The notes: a model not told the origin generated them from the letters alone. A stretch of 64,000 bases of DNA from Clostridium sp. (GCF_022482905.1 NZ_JAKVOI010000001.1:310001-374000); one strand, 5' to 3'. Shown: positions 24,494 to 33,950, numbered from the stretch's first letter. Translations and numbers: made by a program.

Positions 24494-25561
24494 ATGGAAA
24501 AGTGGACTAACATTAATGAAAAGCAGATTTTAACAAAAGAATTTAGTGGTAAAAGAGTAGTGACATTTAAAGACGTAGATTTAGTTCATGAAAGAGTAAA
24601 TGGTACAGCAAGTAGAAATTTTAGATCTAATAAGGAACATTTTATTGAAAATGAAGACTTTTATATTATAAATATAACTAACGACGAAATTCGTCGCCAG
24701 TTCGGTGTAAAGAAAAATGCCGGAAGACAACTTATTCTATTAACAGAAACAGGGTACTTAATGTTAGTAAAATCTTTTACTGATGATTTAGCATGGAAGG
24801 TTCAAAGAGAACTAGTTAATGTTTATTTCAATGTTCATCATCTAAAAGTAGAACAATCAAAGCTTCAGGAGCCATATAAACTGACTAAGAAATTTTATAA
24901 TGGCAATCCAGTAATGGTATTGAAGGACTTGGAATTCCTTATAGGAACTTCAGTTCATACTATTGGCTATATTCTTAAAAGTAATAATCAATTTACTATA
25001 GGAGTGGACTATTTTCTACTGGAAGGCAAGGAGCTTAAAAATTTCAAGAAAAATAATGATGTTTCTAAATTAATAGGTTCACTGATTGTTATTCCCAAAC
25101 AAGGAGTTGATAAATTGTTGAACTTGCTGTTACTTAAACCCGCAGGGGAATTAAGAGAAACATTTGAAAGATACTTTGAGTTAGAGAAGCCAGTACCACA
25201 AGGTAAGAACAAAGTACCAGTTTTGGAACAGCTTCAAGCTTGCAAGTTTATCGCTGATGATCTTAAAGTGGGGGAGGCAGTAAAAATGTCTATATATAGG
25301 ATGGTTTGTGAGAAAAATGGAATCGGCACTGCTGTTGTGGACAAGATAGAACACAGAAAAAAGCTTGATAAAGAAGTCAAAGAAATCACCATGAAATATG
25401 GAGTGTACTTACTAGAACATTTTACAACGCATGAAATAATAGACATGAAAAATCAATGGGTTTATGATAATAATGTTAAATCAGAGAAAGTTAAAAGTTA
25501 TATGCTAAAATTGTTTGACATCATTATTAAAATATCAACGAAAACAAAGAGAACGGCTTAA
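24494..25561 (+). CDS. ORF6N-domain antirepressor-like protein, two ORF6N-like repeats
   Basis: The start lies 1 nt after the previous stop, with AGGAGGTGATG upstream, so the two genes are coupled. Residues ~10-110 form an ORF6N-type domain (RVVTFKDVDLVH, DFYIINITNDEIRRQFG, QLILLTETGYLMLVKSF). Residues ~130-215 look like a second, diverged copy (PVMVLKDLEFLIG, VDYFLLEGKELKNF, IVIPKQGVDKLLNL). The remaining ~130 residues are helical. Tandem antirepressor-type genes may respond to different repressors. Confidence 0.8.
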   Translation: MEKWTNINEKQILTKEFSGKRVVTFKDVDLVHERVNGTASRNFRSNKEHFIENEDFYIINITNDEIRRQFGVKKNAGRQLILLTETGYLMLVKSFTDDLAWKVQRELVNVYFNVHHLKVEQSKLQEPYKLTKKFYNGNPVMVLKDLEFLIGTSVHTIGYILKSNNQFTIGVDYFLLEGKELKNFKKNNDVSKLIGSLIVIPKQGVDKLLNLLLLKPAGELRETFERYFELEKPVPQGKNKVPVLEQLQACKFIADDLKVGEAVKMSIYRMVCEKNGIGTAVVDKIEHRKKLDKEVKEITMKYGVYLLEHFTTHEIIDMKNQWVYDNNVKSEKVKSYMLKLFDIIIKISTKTKRTA

Positions 25562-25566
25562 AATAG

Positions 25567-25596
25567 AGCACTTACTTTTATAGTAGGTGCTTTTCT
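25567..25596 (+). terminator. Intrinsic terminator closing the regulatory cassette
   Basis: AGCACTTACT (25567-25576) pairs with AGTAGGTGCT (25582-25591) before TTTTCTT. Its stem nearly equals that of the terminator after the toxin-immunity pair at 7334, suggesting that both cargo cassettes share a modular ending. Confidence 0.8.
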
Positions 25597-25620
25597 TATG
25601 CTTAAAAAGAAGGTGATACC

Positions 25621-26328
25621 ATGAATTCTACAGCACTTACGGAGGCCGTCAAGTTGCTAAATGAATTTACAACCATGATTGTACCTAATTATGATGTCTA
25701 CCTTACGAATACAGCAGACAATGACACTTTCCATTTCCCTGTGAATCCATTCAACTATTCCATGGACCACGATAAAAAATATAACACCGTTGAAATAGTT
25801 GATGTAGGAGAGACTGATGTACCGGACAAAGGGACAAAAATACAGAAGATATCTTTTGATACCATATTCCCAAGAGAGTATGATTCCTACTGCAGGTATC
25901 AAGATATTCCGAGTCCCAAAAGTGTTATGGAGAAATTGAAGAAATGGCAGGAACAAGCACAGCCACTTAGATTAATTATCGACGGTGTGGGGCTGAATGA
26001 ATTGGTCATAATCGACGCCATGCCGGAAAAAGAGGAACCTGGAGAAATAGGTGACAAATATATAACCATGAACTTCAGGACCTACAAGGAAGTTAAGGTT
26101 GAATTATATAATCCAAAAGCCAATTCTTCTACACTAAAAAATAACAGAACTCCAACAGCTACCACAAAAGGTACTTATGTTGTAAAAAAAGGTGACAATC
26201 TCTGGAACATAGCAAAGAAATATTATGGTAATGGAGCAAAATGGACAACTATATATACTAAAAATAAATCTGTTGTAGGCTCAAATGAAAACTTTATACT
26301 TCCTGGACAAAAGTTGGTGATACCATGA
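25621..26328 (+). CDS. xkdP: LysM-containing baseplate/tail protein (XkdP-like)
   Basis: The 235-aa product has an XkdP-type N-terminal domain (residues 1-160; DTFHFPVNPFNYSM) and a C-terminal LysM module (184-235; YVVKKGDNLWNIAKKYYGNG, ending FILPGQKLVIP) that binds peptidoglycan. In T4-like terms it corresponds to gp53-class baseplate proteins. GAAGGTGATACC precedes the ATG. In PBSX this gene directly follows the tape measure; here a 4.8-kb regulatory insert separates them. Confidence 0.88.
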   Translation: MNSTALTEAVKLLNEFTTMIVPNYDVYLTNTADNDTFHFPVNPFNYSMDHDKKYNTVEIVDVGETDVPDKGTKIQKISFDTIFPREYDSYCRYQDIPSPKSVMEKLKKWQEQAQPLRLIIDGVGLNELVIIDAMPEKEEPGEIGDKYITMNFRTYKEVKVELYNPKANSSTLKNNRTPTATTKGTYVVKKGDNLWNIAKKYYGNGAKWTTIYTKNKSVVGSNENFILPGQKLVIP

Positions 26329-27290
26329 ATATAATTTTGAATGAAAAATATGAACTGAAGAATGTAAATGAGGGAATAACCTTGCAGGAAAGCCTTGACA
26401 GCATTGCCTACAGTGCCACCATAATTCTTCTGGATACTGACGAATTGAGAAAACTGAACATAAAGAAAAAGGACAGGTTAAGGATAGTTGACATACATGC
26501 TGAAAAGAATCAGCCCACAAATTTATTTGATGGTGTTGTGTGGGAAGTTGTAAGAAGCAGGAAAAACAGGACACTTACAATAACGGGAAGGGAGAGGACT
26601 GTATTTATGGAAGAATCCGAAGATGATTTTCTGCTTCCTGCAGGACAGACTGCAACACAGAGGATAACAAAGTATGCCAAGGACTGGAATATACCTATAG
26701 CAAGTCTTATTGACACCAAAATAAAGCTTGAAAAGGCACAGCAGGGTGGACAAAAATTACTTGACCGTATAGATGCGGATCTTAGAGAAACTGCACAAAA
26801 AGGCGGTAACCTTTATAAAATAAGGATGCTCGACAAATTAAATATCATCCAGCTCGGCAGCAATAAAAATATATGGAAACTTGAAACTGTCGCTGATGAT
26901 ATTGAAACTACAAGCAGCCTTGAGAGTGCAGTTACAAGGGTCAAGGTTCTCGGCCAGGACAAGGATGATGGAAAAGCCACTCCGGTTATAGGTACTTATT
27001 CAAAAGACACCGACAAATACGGTACTCTGCAGAAAATCCTCCAGGATGAAAAAGTTACAAATGCCACCCAGGCAAAAGCCAAGGCTGCAAATATGTTTAG
27101 CGACGGTAAGGAAGTTATCCATATAACCTGCAACAAGGATGTAAATACCATAAGATCCGGTGATGCAATAATGGTGGATGGCGTTATATGGTATGTCATG
27201 GATATTACCCACAGCATGAATATACCTTATACAATGGACATAAATACAGGCACGCCACTGTATATAAGGAGGGCTTTTTACAATGAATAG
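26325..27290 (+). CDS. xkdQ: Baseplate hub protein (XkdQ-like)
   Basis: The 321-aa product overlaps XkdP by 4 nt and follows it as in PBSX. It is beta-rich with the hub-like segments KKKDRLRIVDIHAEKN and NTIRSGDAIMVDGVIWYVMD, corresponding to T4 gp27/gpD-type hub proteins that seat the tail tube on the baseplate. Confidence 0.85.
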   Translation: MNIILNEKYELKNVNEGITLQESLDSIAYSATIILLDTDELRKLNIKKKDRLRIVDIHAEKNQPTNLFDGVVWEVVRSRKNRTLTITGRERTVFMEESEDDFLLPAGQTATQRITKYAKDWNIPIASLIDTKIKLEKAQQGGQKLLDRIDADLRETAQKGGNLYKIRMLDKLNIIQLGSNKNIWKLETVADDIETTSSLESAVTRVKVLGQDKDDGKATPVIGTYSKDTDKYGTLQKILQDEKVTNATQAKAKAANMFSDGKEVIHITCNKDVNTIRSGDAIMVDGVIWYVMDITHSMNIPYTMDINTGTPLYIRRAFYNE

Positions 27291-27639
27291 TGAGAATGAA
27301 ATGGCCGATCTGGTTAGTGTTATACATGGAAACAGTAGAGAAATTGCCGGAAAAGTAGTGAACAATACTGGATTCAGTATGGCACTTGGTACCATAACTC
27401 AATCTGGCCTTGTACTTGACAATTTTAAATATGAAATAACCAATTATATGGTGCTCGACTATCTGGCAATGGATAAGGACTATTTTACCGGAACTGATGT
27501 AGCCGGAGGAGAATACAGCCATTCACACAGGGTAAAAACCCCGGATGGATTGAAGCCTTTGAATGTAGGTGACAGAGTGATTGTGGCCACAATAGGGGCA
27601 CAGAATATAGTTGTGGGGAGAGTGAGGTCAAATGCCTGA
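27283..27639 (+). CDS. xkdR: DUF2577-family baseplate protein (XkdR-like)
   Basis: The 118-aa product overlaps XkdQ by 8 nt. Segments SVIHGNSREIAGKVVNNTGF and LNVGDRVIVATIGAQNIVVG are characteristic of the DUF2577/XkdR family, small OB-fold-like proteins between hub and XkdS in PBSX-type baseplates. Confidence 0.85.
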   Translation: MNSENEMADLVSVIHGNSREIAGKVVNNTGFSMALGTITQSGLVLDNFKYEITNYMVLDYLAMDKDYFTGTDVAGGEYSHSHRVKTPDGLKPLNVGDRVIVATIGAQNIVVGRVRSNA

Positions 27640-28087
27640 TTTATTTCCTTCTGATGTGAATTATTCTGACGATCCATTAGAAGACACATCCGGTAGTGAT
27701 ACTGAATACAAAGGCTCTTATAAATTTGACTTTGACAAGGGTGAGTTTGTAAAGAACCCTGACGGGACAATAAAGAAATGCAATGATATAGAGGCATATA
27801 AACAGTGGTGCCAGCTTGCAATGTTAACTCCCAGAGGGCTGCTTGGATACAGTGATCTGTTCGGGCATGAACTGAATACTCTGGCAGGCACCCAATATTC
27901 TAAGGGTGCTGTAGAACTTGAGGTTAAAAGAATGACAATGGAGGCTCTTATGGTGCATCCAAGAACCAAAGATGTTACTAATTTCAGCTTTGCATGGCAG
28001 AACAGTGGGGAGCTGTACTATCAATATACTGTTGTTACTGTAGATAATGTTTCTCTTAATTTGAACAATACTACGAAAGTGTGGTGA
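27632..28087 (+). CDS. xkdS: DUF2634-family baseplate wedge protein (XkdS-like)
   Basis: The 151-aa product has the gp25/XkdS pattern (WCQLAMLTPRGLLGYSDLFG; LMVHPRTKDVTNFSF). GP25-like proteins link the sheath to the baseplate. It overlaps XkdR by 8 nt and is followed by the gpJ-like gene. Confidence 0.88.
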   Translation: MPDLFPSDVNYSDDPLEDTSGSDTEYKGSYKFDFDKGEFVKNPDGTIKKCNDIEAYKQWCQLAMLTPRGLLGYSDLFGHELNTLAGTQYSKGAVELEVKRMTMEALMVHPRTKDVTNFSFAWQNSGELYYQYTVVTVDNVSLNLNNTTKVW

Positions 28088-28091
28088 TTAA

Positions 28092-29207
28092 ATGGATGAT
28101 TTACAAATACCTGATTTTTTAAATGAAGATGCGGATACAATACATGAAAGAATGCTTGAAAAAGCGCCCAAAGATATAAATACTATCGAGGGAGATTTTT
28201 TCTGGAACAATACAAGGCCTGTAGCCGAAGAAATAGCAGCAACAAAACAACTTCAGCTTGCACAAATACTGAGACTTGCATTTGTACAGTACAGCAGTAA
28301 GCCATATCTTGATTTGATAGGAGGACCTCTTGGCATTACAGGAAATGCTGCTACCAGTTCACATGATACTCTAAAAATTGAAGGAGTACCGGGAACTGTG
28401 CTTCAAAAGGGCAAAGTTGCGGGAACGCCAAGCAGTGATGATGTAGAAAGTATAGAATTTGAGTTTCAAGAGACAAAAACCATAGATGATACTGGGGTAG
28501 TTGATATAGAGGTACAGTGTACGCAGCCGGGTACTATAGGAAATGTTAAGGCTGGCAGTGTAACACTTATGATAACTCCTATTAATGGAATTAAGAGTGT
28601 GACCAATGAGAAAAATTTTACAAATGGTACTGATGAGGAAGATGATGAACATTATAGACAGAGAATTTTAGAACAGATGCAAGCACCTGCAACTAGTGGA
28701 AATAAGACACAGTATAAAATATGGGCCAAGGAAGTTGATGGAGTTGGAGATGCAAAAGTATTCCCACTCTGGAATGGAAATGGAACTGTGAAAGTAGTAA
28801 TTGTGAATGCAAATAAGAGGGCAGCAGACCAGGCATTAGTTCAAGAAGTTAAAGACTATATAGATCCACAGCCTGAAGCACACGGAGAAGGGCAGGCACC
28901 AATTGGGGCAACCTTGACAGTCGTATCCGCCACAGAAAAGGCAATAGATGTAACTGCCAAAGTAGTTCTTGCAGGTGGTTATACAATACAACAAGTGCAG
29001 GATAATTTTAATACAAACATGCAAAAATATTTGAGTGATCAGGCTTTTAACTCCACCTATATAAGTTATGCCAAAGTTGGAGGTATTCTATTAAGCACAG
29101 GTGGAATTGTGGATTATAATAGTTTAACTTTAAATGGTGGAACTGTAAATGTGGCACTGACAGATGAGGAAATACCTGTTGCCGGCACTATAAGTTTAGG
29201 GGTGTGA
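28092..29207 (+). CDS. xkdT: Baseplate J-like protein (XkdT-like)
   Basis: The 371-aa product carries the Baseplate_J signature regions: SSKPYLDLIGGPLGITG, GTIGNVKAGSVTLMITPING and EDDEHYRQRILEQMQAPATS. It corresponds to T4 gp6/P2 gpJ wedge proteins. Start ATG 28092 lies 4 nt after XkdS. Confidence 0.92.
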   Translation: MDDLQIPDFLNEDADTIHERMLEKAPKDINTIEGDFFWNNTRPVAEEIAATKQLQLAQILRLAFVQYSSKPYLDLIGGPLGITGNAATSSHDTLKIEGVPGTVLQKGKVAGTPSSDDVESIEFEFQETKTIDDTGVVDIEVQCTQPGTIGNVKAGSVTLMITPINGIKSVTNEKNFTNGTDEEDDEHYRQRILEQMQAPATSGNKTQYKIWAKEVDGVGDAKVFPLWNGNGTVKVVIVNANKRAADQALVQEVKDYIDPQPEAHGEGQAPIGATLTVVSATEKAIDVTAKVVLAGGYTIQQVQDNFNTNMQKYLSDQAFNSTYISYAKVGGILLSTGGIVDYNSLTLNGGTVNVALTDEEIPVAGTISLGV

Positions 29208-29210
29208 TAA

Positions 29211-30827
29211 ATGGCATATCCACAGGAAATAGATAAATTCACAGAAAAACTAAATAAACTTGATAATAACACCTATGTGATTGAGGAAAAGGTTGAGATT
29301 GTAAATGGTGTATATGAAGGTGAACTGGAACATGATAATATCAGCTTGCCTTCTATTAATGTATACACAGGAAGCAAACTTACAGGTCAGAAGATAGAAA
29401 ATGTTATAGTGTCTACTCCAAGCCTTACACCATGGAAGAATACAATCAAGATATTTTCCACCGTATCTCCGGTTTATATAACCTACCAGACACAGGGGGA
29501 TACTGTAGAGGCGGAGGATATAAACAAGGCTCAGGACAGTATCGTGAACACCCAGACCGAGGTTGATAGGTACAAAACTTCCAATGACAACAGGGTTACT
29601 GATGCCGAAAATAGGATTTCAACTGTGGAGAATAACAAAGCTGAAAAAACTTATGTGGATACCGAACTTAACAAAAGATATCTGAAGACTGAAACCTATA
29701 GCAAGACCGAGACAGACCAGAGAATACAGATGGTGGTGGATGCAGCACCTGAAGCACTGGACACCCTGAAAGAAATTGCAGAGTCTCTGAATAATGACCC
29801 TGATTTTGCAGCTACAATTACAACTGCACTTTCTAAAAAAGTGGATAAAGTAGATGGAAAACAGCTTTCTACAGAGGATTACACCACTACTGAAAAACAG
29901 AAATTAGCAGGGATAGAGGATGGAGCAAACAAGTATGTTCATCCTACCACGCACCCAGCGTCAATGATTACAGGATTATCAAAAGTTGCTACGAGTAATA
30001 ATTATAATGACCTGAATAATAAGCCTAGTATACCAACGGCTCTTCCAGCAGATGGAGGTACTAGTTCATTTTTAGGTAATGCAGTTAATGTTGATAATTA
30101 TAATGCACTGAATCCTTCAGTGATAGCTCAAGGCAATATAACGCCCATAAAAGCTCCAAACACAGCAAATGCACCTTGGAATAATACTACAGCAGGTTTA
30201 TTGATTCAAAGCAATGATTCGGACAGCTTTCATATAATCATATTTAAAAGTGGTGGTGATGGATGGGCGTATCGTTCTTATTATAAAGGTACATGGTCAG
30301 ACTGGAAGATATGGTCAACTTTTAGTGGAAGTTATAATGATCTGAGCAATAAACCAAGCATTCCGGCAAAAGTATCCCAATTGGTTAATGATAGTAAGTT
30401 TGTAACTCAAACAGACTTAGGAAATGCTGGCTATGGTGATATGCTGAAAAGTGTCTATGACAAAGATAATGACGGTGTAGTAGATAAGGCTGCAGGTATA
30501 AATAGGAAAGATATAACGGGGCAGACAGTAGATTTGAATAATATTACTTTAGAAGATGGGGTATTGAATAGGTATTATATAGAAACGTCTAATGGAGGAT
30601 CGGCGAATATTTCAAATATGCCTGTAACTGACAACCCGTTTATTTTAGATGTAGAGTTAATTCGGTGGATAAGTTCTAGTGATTATATAACAAAACAAAC
30701 TTTTGTGTCTACGGGCACTAAACGTAAATATGAAAGATTTTATAGTACTGGTTCTGGATGGAGTAGTTGGTCGACGGTATTAACCTCAACCAAGAAATGT
30801 ACATGGAATGATCTCAAGGGGGTGTGA
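29211..30827 (+). CDS. Tail fibre protein with pyocin-knob-like repeats
   Basis: The 538-aa product has an N-terminal attachment domain (1-110), a coiled-coil segment (~115-160) and a shaft repeat with TEKQKLAGIEDGANKYVHPT. Two knob-like modules end in YKGTWSDWKIW (~365) and STGSGWSSWSTVL (~525). It is a likely receptor-binding fibre. In PBSX the fibre follows XkdU; here it precedes it, a changed order. Confidence 0.8.
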   Translation: MAYPQEIDKFTEKLNKLDNNTYVIEEKVEIVNGVYEGELEHDNISLPSINVYTGSKLTGQKIENVIVSTPSLTPWKNTIKIFSTVSPVYITYQTQGDTVEAEDINKAQDSIVNTQTEVDRYKTSNDNRVTDAENRISTVENNKAEKTYVDTELNKRYLKTETYSKTETDQRIQMVVDAAPEALDTLKEIAESLNNDPDFAATITTALSKKVDKVDGKQLSTEDYTTTEKQKLAGIEDGANKYVHPTTHPASMITGLSKVATSNNYNDLNNKPSIPTALPADGGTSSFLGNAVNVDNYNALNPSVIAQGNITPIKAPNTANAPWNNTTAGLLIQSNDSDSFHIIIFKSGGDGWAYRSYYKGTWSDWKIWSTFSGSYNDLSNKPSIPAKVSQLVNDSKFVTQTDLGNAGYGDMLKSVYDKDNDGVVDKAAGINRKDITGQTVDLNNITLEDGVLNRYYIETSNGGSANISNMPVTDNPFILDVELIRWISSSDYITKQTFVSTGTKRKYERFYSTGSGWSSWSTVLTSTKKCTWNDLKGV

Positions 30828-30830
30828 TGT

Positions 30831-31451
30831 ATGTATGGTAATCAAAAGTATGGGACTGTTGGGTATTCTCAAGAACAGCAGATATCACCTGAAGACATCA
30901 ATCCGTATAAACCTGACTTGTTGAAATACATTACACCACTACTGCATGAGGTACCTGAATTTAAAGCCTGGAATGAATCCTGTGGTTATGAACTTGGCCT
31001 TCTAAAATTAGATGGAGAACAATTATTAAAACAGCTCTTTGTAGATACTGCCACATGGGGGCTTATATATTGGGAGAATCAATATGGCATCCCCATTGAC
31101 TTAAACAAAAGCTACGAAGATAGGCGAGAAGTCATAAAGGCAAAACTTAGAGGCTCAGGTACAACAACGGTTCAGATGATAAAGAATACTGCCGAGGCCT
31201 TTAGTGGCGGTGAATGTAATGTAATTCAACATCCTGAAAACTACAGCTTTACAGTACAGTTTATAGGTATAAAAGGGATTCCAAAGAACATGGAAGCTTT
31301 TAAACAAATGCTTGAGGACATTAAGCCGGCACACCTGGCATATGACTTCAAATACACATATACAATTTGGAATTTTTTGAAAGACAAGAATCTTACATGG
31401 GGTCAGGCCAGGACCAAAACGTGGGACAATCTGAAAGTTTATGATGGATAG
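30831..31451 (+). CDS. xkdU: XkdU-like (DUF2313) baseplate protein
   Basis: The 206-aa product has the DUF2313/YmfQ pattern: LLHEVPEFKAWNESCGYELG, WGLIYWENQYGIP and DRREVIKAKLRGSGTTTVQM. Such proteins (P2 gpI class) connect fibres to the baseplate wedge. AAGGGGGTG provides the ribosome-binding site. Confidence 0.88.
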   Translation: MYGNQKYGTVGYSQEQQISPEDINPYKPDLLKYITPLLHEVPEFKAWNESCGYELGLLKLDGEQLLKQLFVDTATWGLIYWENQYGIPIDLNKSYEDRREVIKAKLRGSGTTTVQMIKNTAEAFSGGECNVIQHPENYSFTVQFIGIKGIPKNMEAFKQMLEDIKPAHLAYDFKYTYTIWNFLKDKNLTWGQARTKTWDNLKVYDG

Positions 31452-31462
31452 GAGGAGAAGAT

Positions 31463-32335
31463 ATGAAGACAACAGCAAATTACGGTCTTAAAAAGCCGGA
31501 AGGTACAGATGTAGTTGATATACAGAATTTCAATGACAATGCTGATATTATTGATGCTGAATTAAAGACAAGGGCTTTAGTGACAGACATTCCAAGCAGT
31601 CTTCCAGCAAATGGAGGCAATTCTGCAACAGCTACCAAATTAGCTACAGCTAGAAAAATAAATGGAGTTGCTTTTGATGGTTCTGAAGATATAACAGTTA
31701 CTGCTAATCCAAACGCACATACACATACAAAATCACAAATAACGGATTTTCCTTCAAGTTTACCCGCCAATGGGGGAAATGCAACAACAGTAAACAATCA
31801 CACGGCAAGTGGAACACCAGCAACTGCAGAAAAAACTGATATCGTAAAAATGATAAATGAGCTTTTTACAAATGTCAATAATGGGAAAAACAGCGTTTAT
31901 TCCGCCATTGTTGACAAGGGTACAACACCAGCCAGTAAAGATTTTGCAGACTTGGTGGCAGGAATAAGCGCAATTAACACAGGTAAGAAGTGGGCCAGTG
32001 GGACAACCTCAGCTGGCAGCCAAACCAGTTTTGAATATGCTGATGGTTCTGATACCGGTTCAGCTTATCCTTTAAAACTACCTATAACATTTGAGCCTTC
32101 TCTTGTTTTAGCTGTGAGTCATGTAGCTTCTTATTATGTAGCAGTATATAGCAATATTTATGATGGCTATTATTCAAAGACTGCTAAGGTTATCCAATAC
32201 ATTGGCAGTAGTAGCCATGATAAAATGGTTGCTAATTATAAAGGAGATGTAAGCCCTGCTGGTTTGACAAGTGGCGGATTTACAATTCCAGCGATAGGAT
32301 CTAGCTGGGTGTATAATTGGATAGCAATAGAATAA
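31463..32335 (+). CDS. Second tail fibre/receptor-binding protein
   Basis: The 290-aa product starts with MKTTANYGLKKPEGTDVVDI, an N-terminal attachment module seen in many clostridial and bacillary phage fibres. It has repeats containing SLPANGG (twice) and a motif NPNAHTHTKSQITDF of the His-rich shaft type. It ends in a beta-rich C-terminal domain. AGGAGGAG precedes the ATG. Confidence 0.78.
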   Translation: MKTTANYGLKKPEGTDVVDIQNFNDNADIIDAELKTRALVTDIPSSLPANGGNSATATKLATARKINGVAFDGSEDITVTANPNAHTHTKSQITDFPSSLPANGGNATTVNNHTASGTPATAEKTDIVKMINELFTNVNNGKNSVYSAIVDKGTTPASKDFADLVAGISAINTGKKWASGTTSAGSQTSFEYADGSDTGSAYPLKLPITFEPSLVLAVSHVASYYVAVYSNIYDGYYSKTAKVIQYIGSSSHDKMVANYKGDVSPAGLTSGGFTIPAIGSSWVYNWIAIE

Positions 32336-32348
32336 GGAGGTTTTATAA

Positions 32349-33035
32349 ATGAAACAAATAGGAAGAAGAATATACTATGATAAAGCAACGGGAAATGTTT
32401 TATTGGATACTGGAGAAATGCAGGGTTCTGATGGAGCTTTAAAAGAAACTACAGTTGATCAAGATTTTGAATCTTATACAGTGTTGTCTGAAAGGAATGC
32501 AGATACTGTTGGAGTAATACAATTGGAATATGGAGACTTATCGGATAAATTTAGTACGTGTACAGGCTATTATGTAGATATAACTAAAAGCCCAATAGAT
32601 AAAGCGGCTATAGTTTTTACTTTTACAACACCAGAAGCGAGTTTGGAACAGGTTGAACAGGTTAAAATAAATGAGCTTAGCCAAGATTGCCAGAGCGCTA
32701 TTGTTGGAGGATTCCACAGCACAGCGTATCAAAACGTAGACAAAGTCTACGATAGCGCTCTTGAAGATCAATCCAACATAACGGGGAATGCACTTAGTGC
32801 TGTATCTAAAGTCGCAAATGTCCCGGGATGTGAAAATGACAAGTTCTACTACCATGCACGTGGAGAAGAATTCGTGGAATGGCAGGCAAGTGAATGTCTG
32901 CAGCTTGCTAGAGATTTCAAGGTATTTAAGGAACAACAGCTCATAAAAAACAAGCAATTGCAGGCTTATGTGGATAACTTAGAAACTGTAGAGGAGGTAC
33001 AAAAAGTAACATGGGATACAGTTATTCCAACTTAA
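32349..33035 (+). CDS. DUF4376-containing phage tail/fibre-associated protein
   Basis: The 228-aa product has a short N-terminal fibre-like region (GRRIYYDKATGNVLLDTGEM) and a helical domain at ~100-215 (NELSQDCQSAIVGGFHS, EWQASECLQLARDFKVF) resembling DUF4376 proteins found next to fibre genes. It may act as a fibre chaperone or cap; evidence is positional. Confidence 0.7.
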   Translation: MKQIGRRIYYDKATGNVLLDTGEMQGSDGALKETTVDQDFESYTVLSERNADTVGVIQLEYGDLSDKFSTCTGYYVDITKSPIDKAAIVFTFTTPEASLEQVEQVKINELSQDCQSAIVGGFHSTAYQNVDKVYDSALEDQSNITGNALSAVSKVANVPGCENDKFYYHARGEEFVEWQASECLQLARDFKVFKEQQLIKNKQLQAYVDNLETVEEVQKVTWDTVIPT

Positions 33036-33469
33036 AGAAAGATATTGTTTTAATAATTATAATGGGGACTATATACATGGCATTGGAGGGCATATGGCGT
33101 GGATGGACACATATAAGTATGCTTGTAGTTGGAGGTATATCTGCTTTTCTAATAGGCAAGCTAAACGAGCATCCAGCCTTTTATAACAGAAAGATGTGGG
33201 AACAATGTTCTATAGGAACTGGTATAGTCTTGGCACTAGAATTTACAAGCGGTATGATCCTAAATGTGTGGCTGAAACTTGGTATATGGGACTACAGCAA
33301 TACGTGGGGTAATTTATATGGGCAGATATGCCTGCCGTATGCAGTACTGTGGTTTATGCTGGTGCCATTTTGTATATATGTGGATGACTATCTGCGGTAT
33401 AGGATCTTTGGAGAAGATGAACCTGTAGGATTGATAGAAAATTATAAGGATTTATTTATGAACAAATAG
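33011..33469 (+). CDS. CmpB-type (ABC transporter type IV-like) membrane protein
   Basis: The 152-aa product overlaps the previous gene by 25 nt. It has four hydrophobic segments and the motif GIWRGWTHISMLVVGG, typical of the putative ABC-transporter type IV/CmpB family common in clostridia and sometimes beside phage lysis genes. Role in the phage unknown. Confidence 0.7.
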   Translation: MGYSYSNLKKDIVLIIIMGTIYMALEGIWRGWTHISMLVVGGISAFLIGKLNEHPAFYNRKMWEQCSIGTGIVLALEFTSGMILNVWLKLGIWDYSNTWGNLYGQICLPYAVLWFMLVPFCIYVDDYLRYRIFGEDEPVGLIENYKDLFMNK

Positions 33470-33476
33470 AATACAG

Positions 33477-33519
33477 GGCAAAATAGGAGCTAGAAATAGC
33501 TTTTTTATTTTGCCTTTTT
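33477..33519 (+). terminator. Intrinsic terminator before holin
   Basis: GGCAAAATA pairs with TATTTTGCC around an inner AGCT/AGCT stem, followed by TTTTT. It partially insulates the lysis genes. Confidence 0.75.
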
Positions 33520-33532
33520 AAGGAGGCTAGAG

Positions 33533-33922
33533 ATGAACAAGCATCTATTTAATACTATAGTGGCGGGGGTAGGCAGCATGTTAACGTACTTCTTTGGTGG
33601 GTGGGATACGTGTTTAATAGTCTTGGTCGCATTTATGGTACTGGACTATGCCACTGGTCTTTTAAGTGCGTGGATACAATGCAAGGTGAATTCTAAAGTA
33701 GGATATAAAGGTATTGCAAAGAAAGCTTCTATACTTGTGGTGCTTATTGTTGCGGTACTTCTGGACAGACTTCTTAATAGTGGAATATGGGTTTTCCGTA
33801 CCCTTGTGGCCTATTTTTATATAGCCAACGAGGGTATTTCTATTTTAGAAAACTGCGGGAAATGTGGACTTCCACTACCGCAAAAGCTGGTTAGAGCATT
33901 GGAACAATTAAAAGCAAAATAA
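33533..33922 (+). CDS. Holin (phage lysis / TcdE-like family)
   Basis: The 129-aa protein has three hydrophobic segments and the family segments FMVLDYATGLLSAWIQ, SKVGYKGIAKKASILVV and ENCGKCGLPLPQKL, matching the Phage_holin_4/TcdE group. It forms lesions in the membrane that release the endolysin. AAGGAGGCTAGAG precedes the ATG. Confidence 0.9.
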   Translation: MNKHLFNTIVAGVGSMLTYFFGGWDTCLIVLVAFMVLDYATGLLSAWIQCKVNSKVGYKGIAKKASILVVLIVAVLLDRLLNSGIWVFRTLVAYFYIANEGISILENCGKCGLPLPQKLVRALEQLKAK

Positions 33923-33950
33923 TAATATATTAAATAAGGGAGGGGATTCC

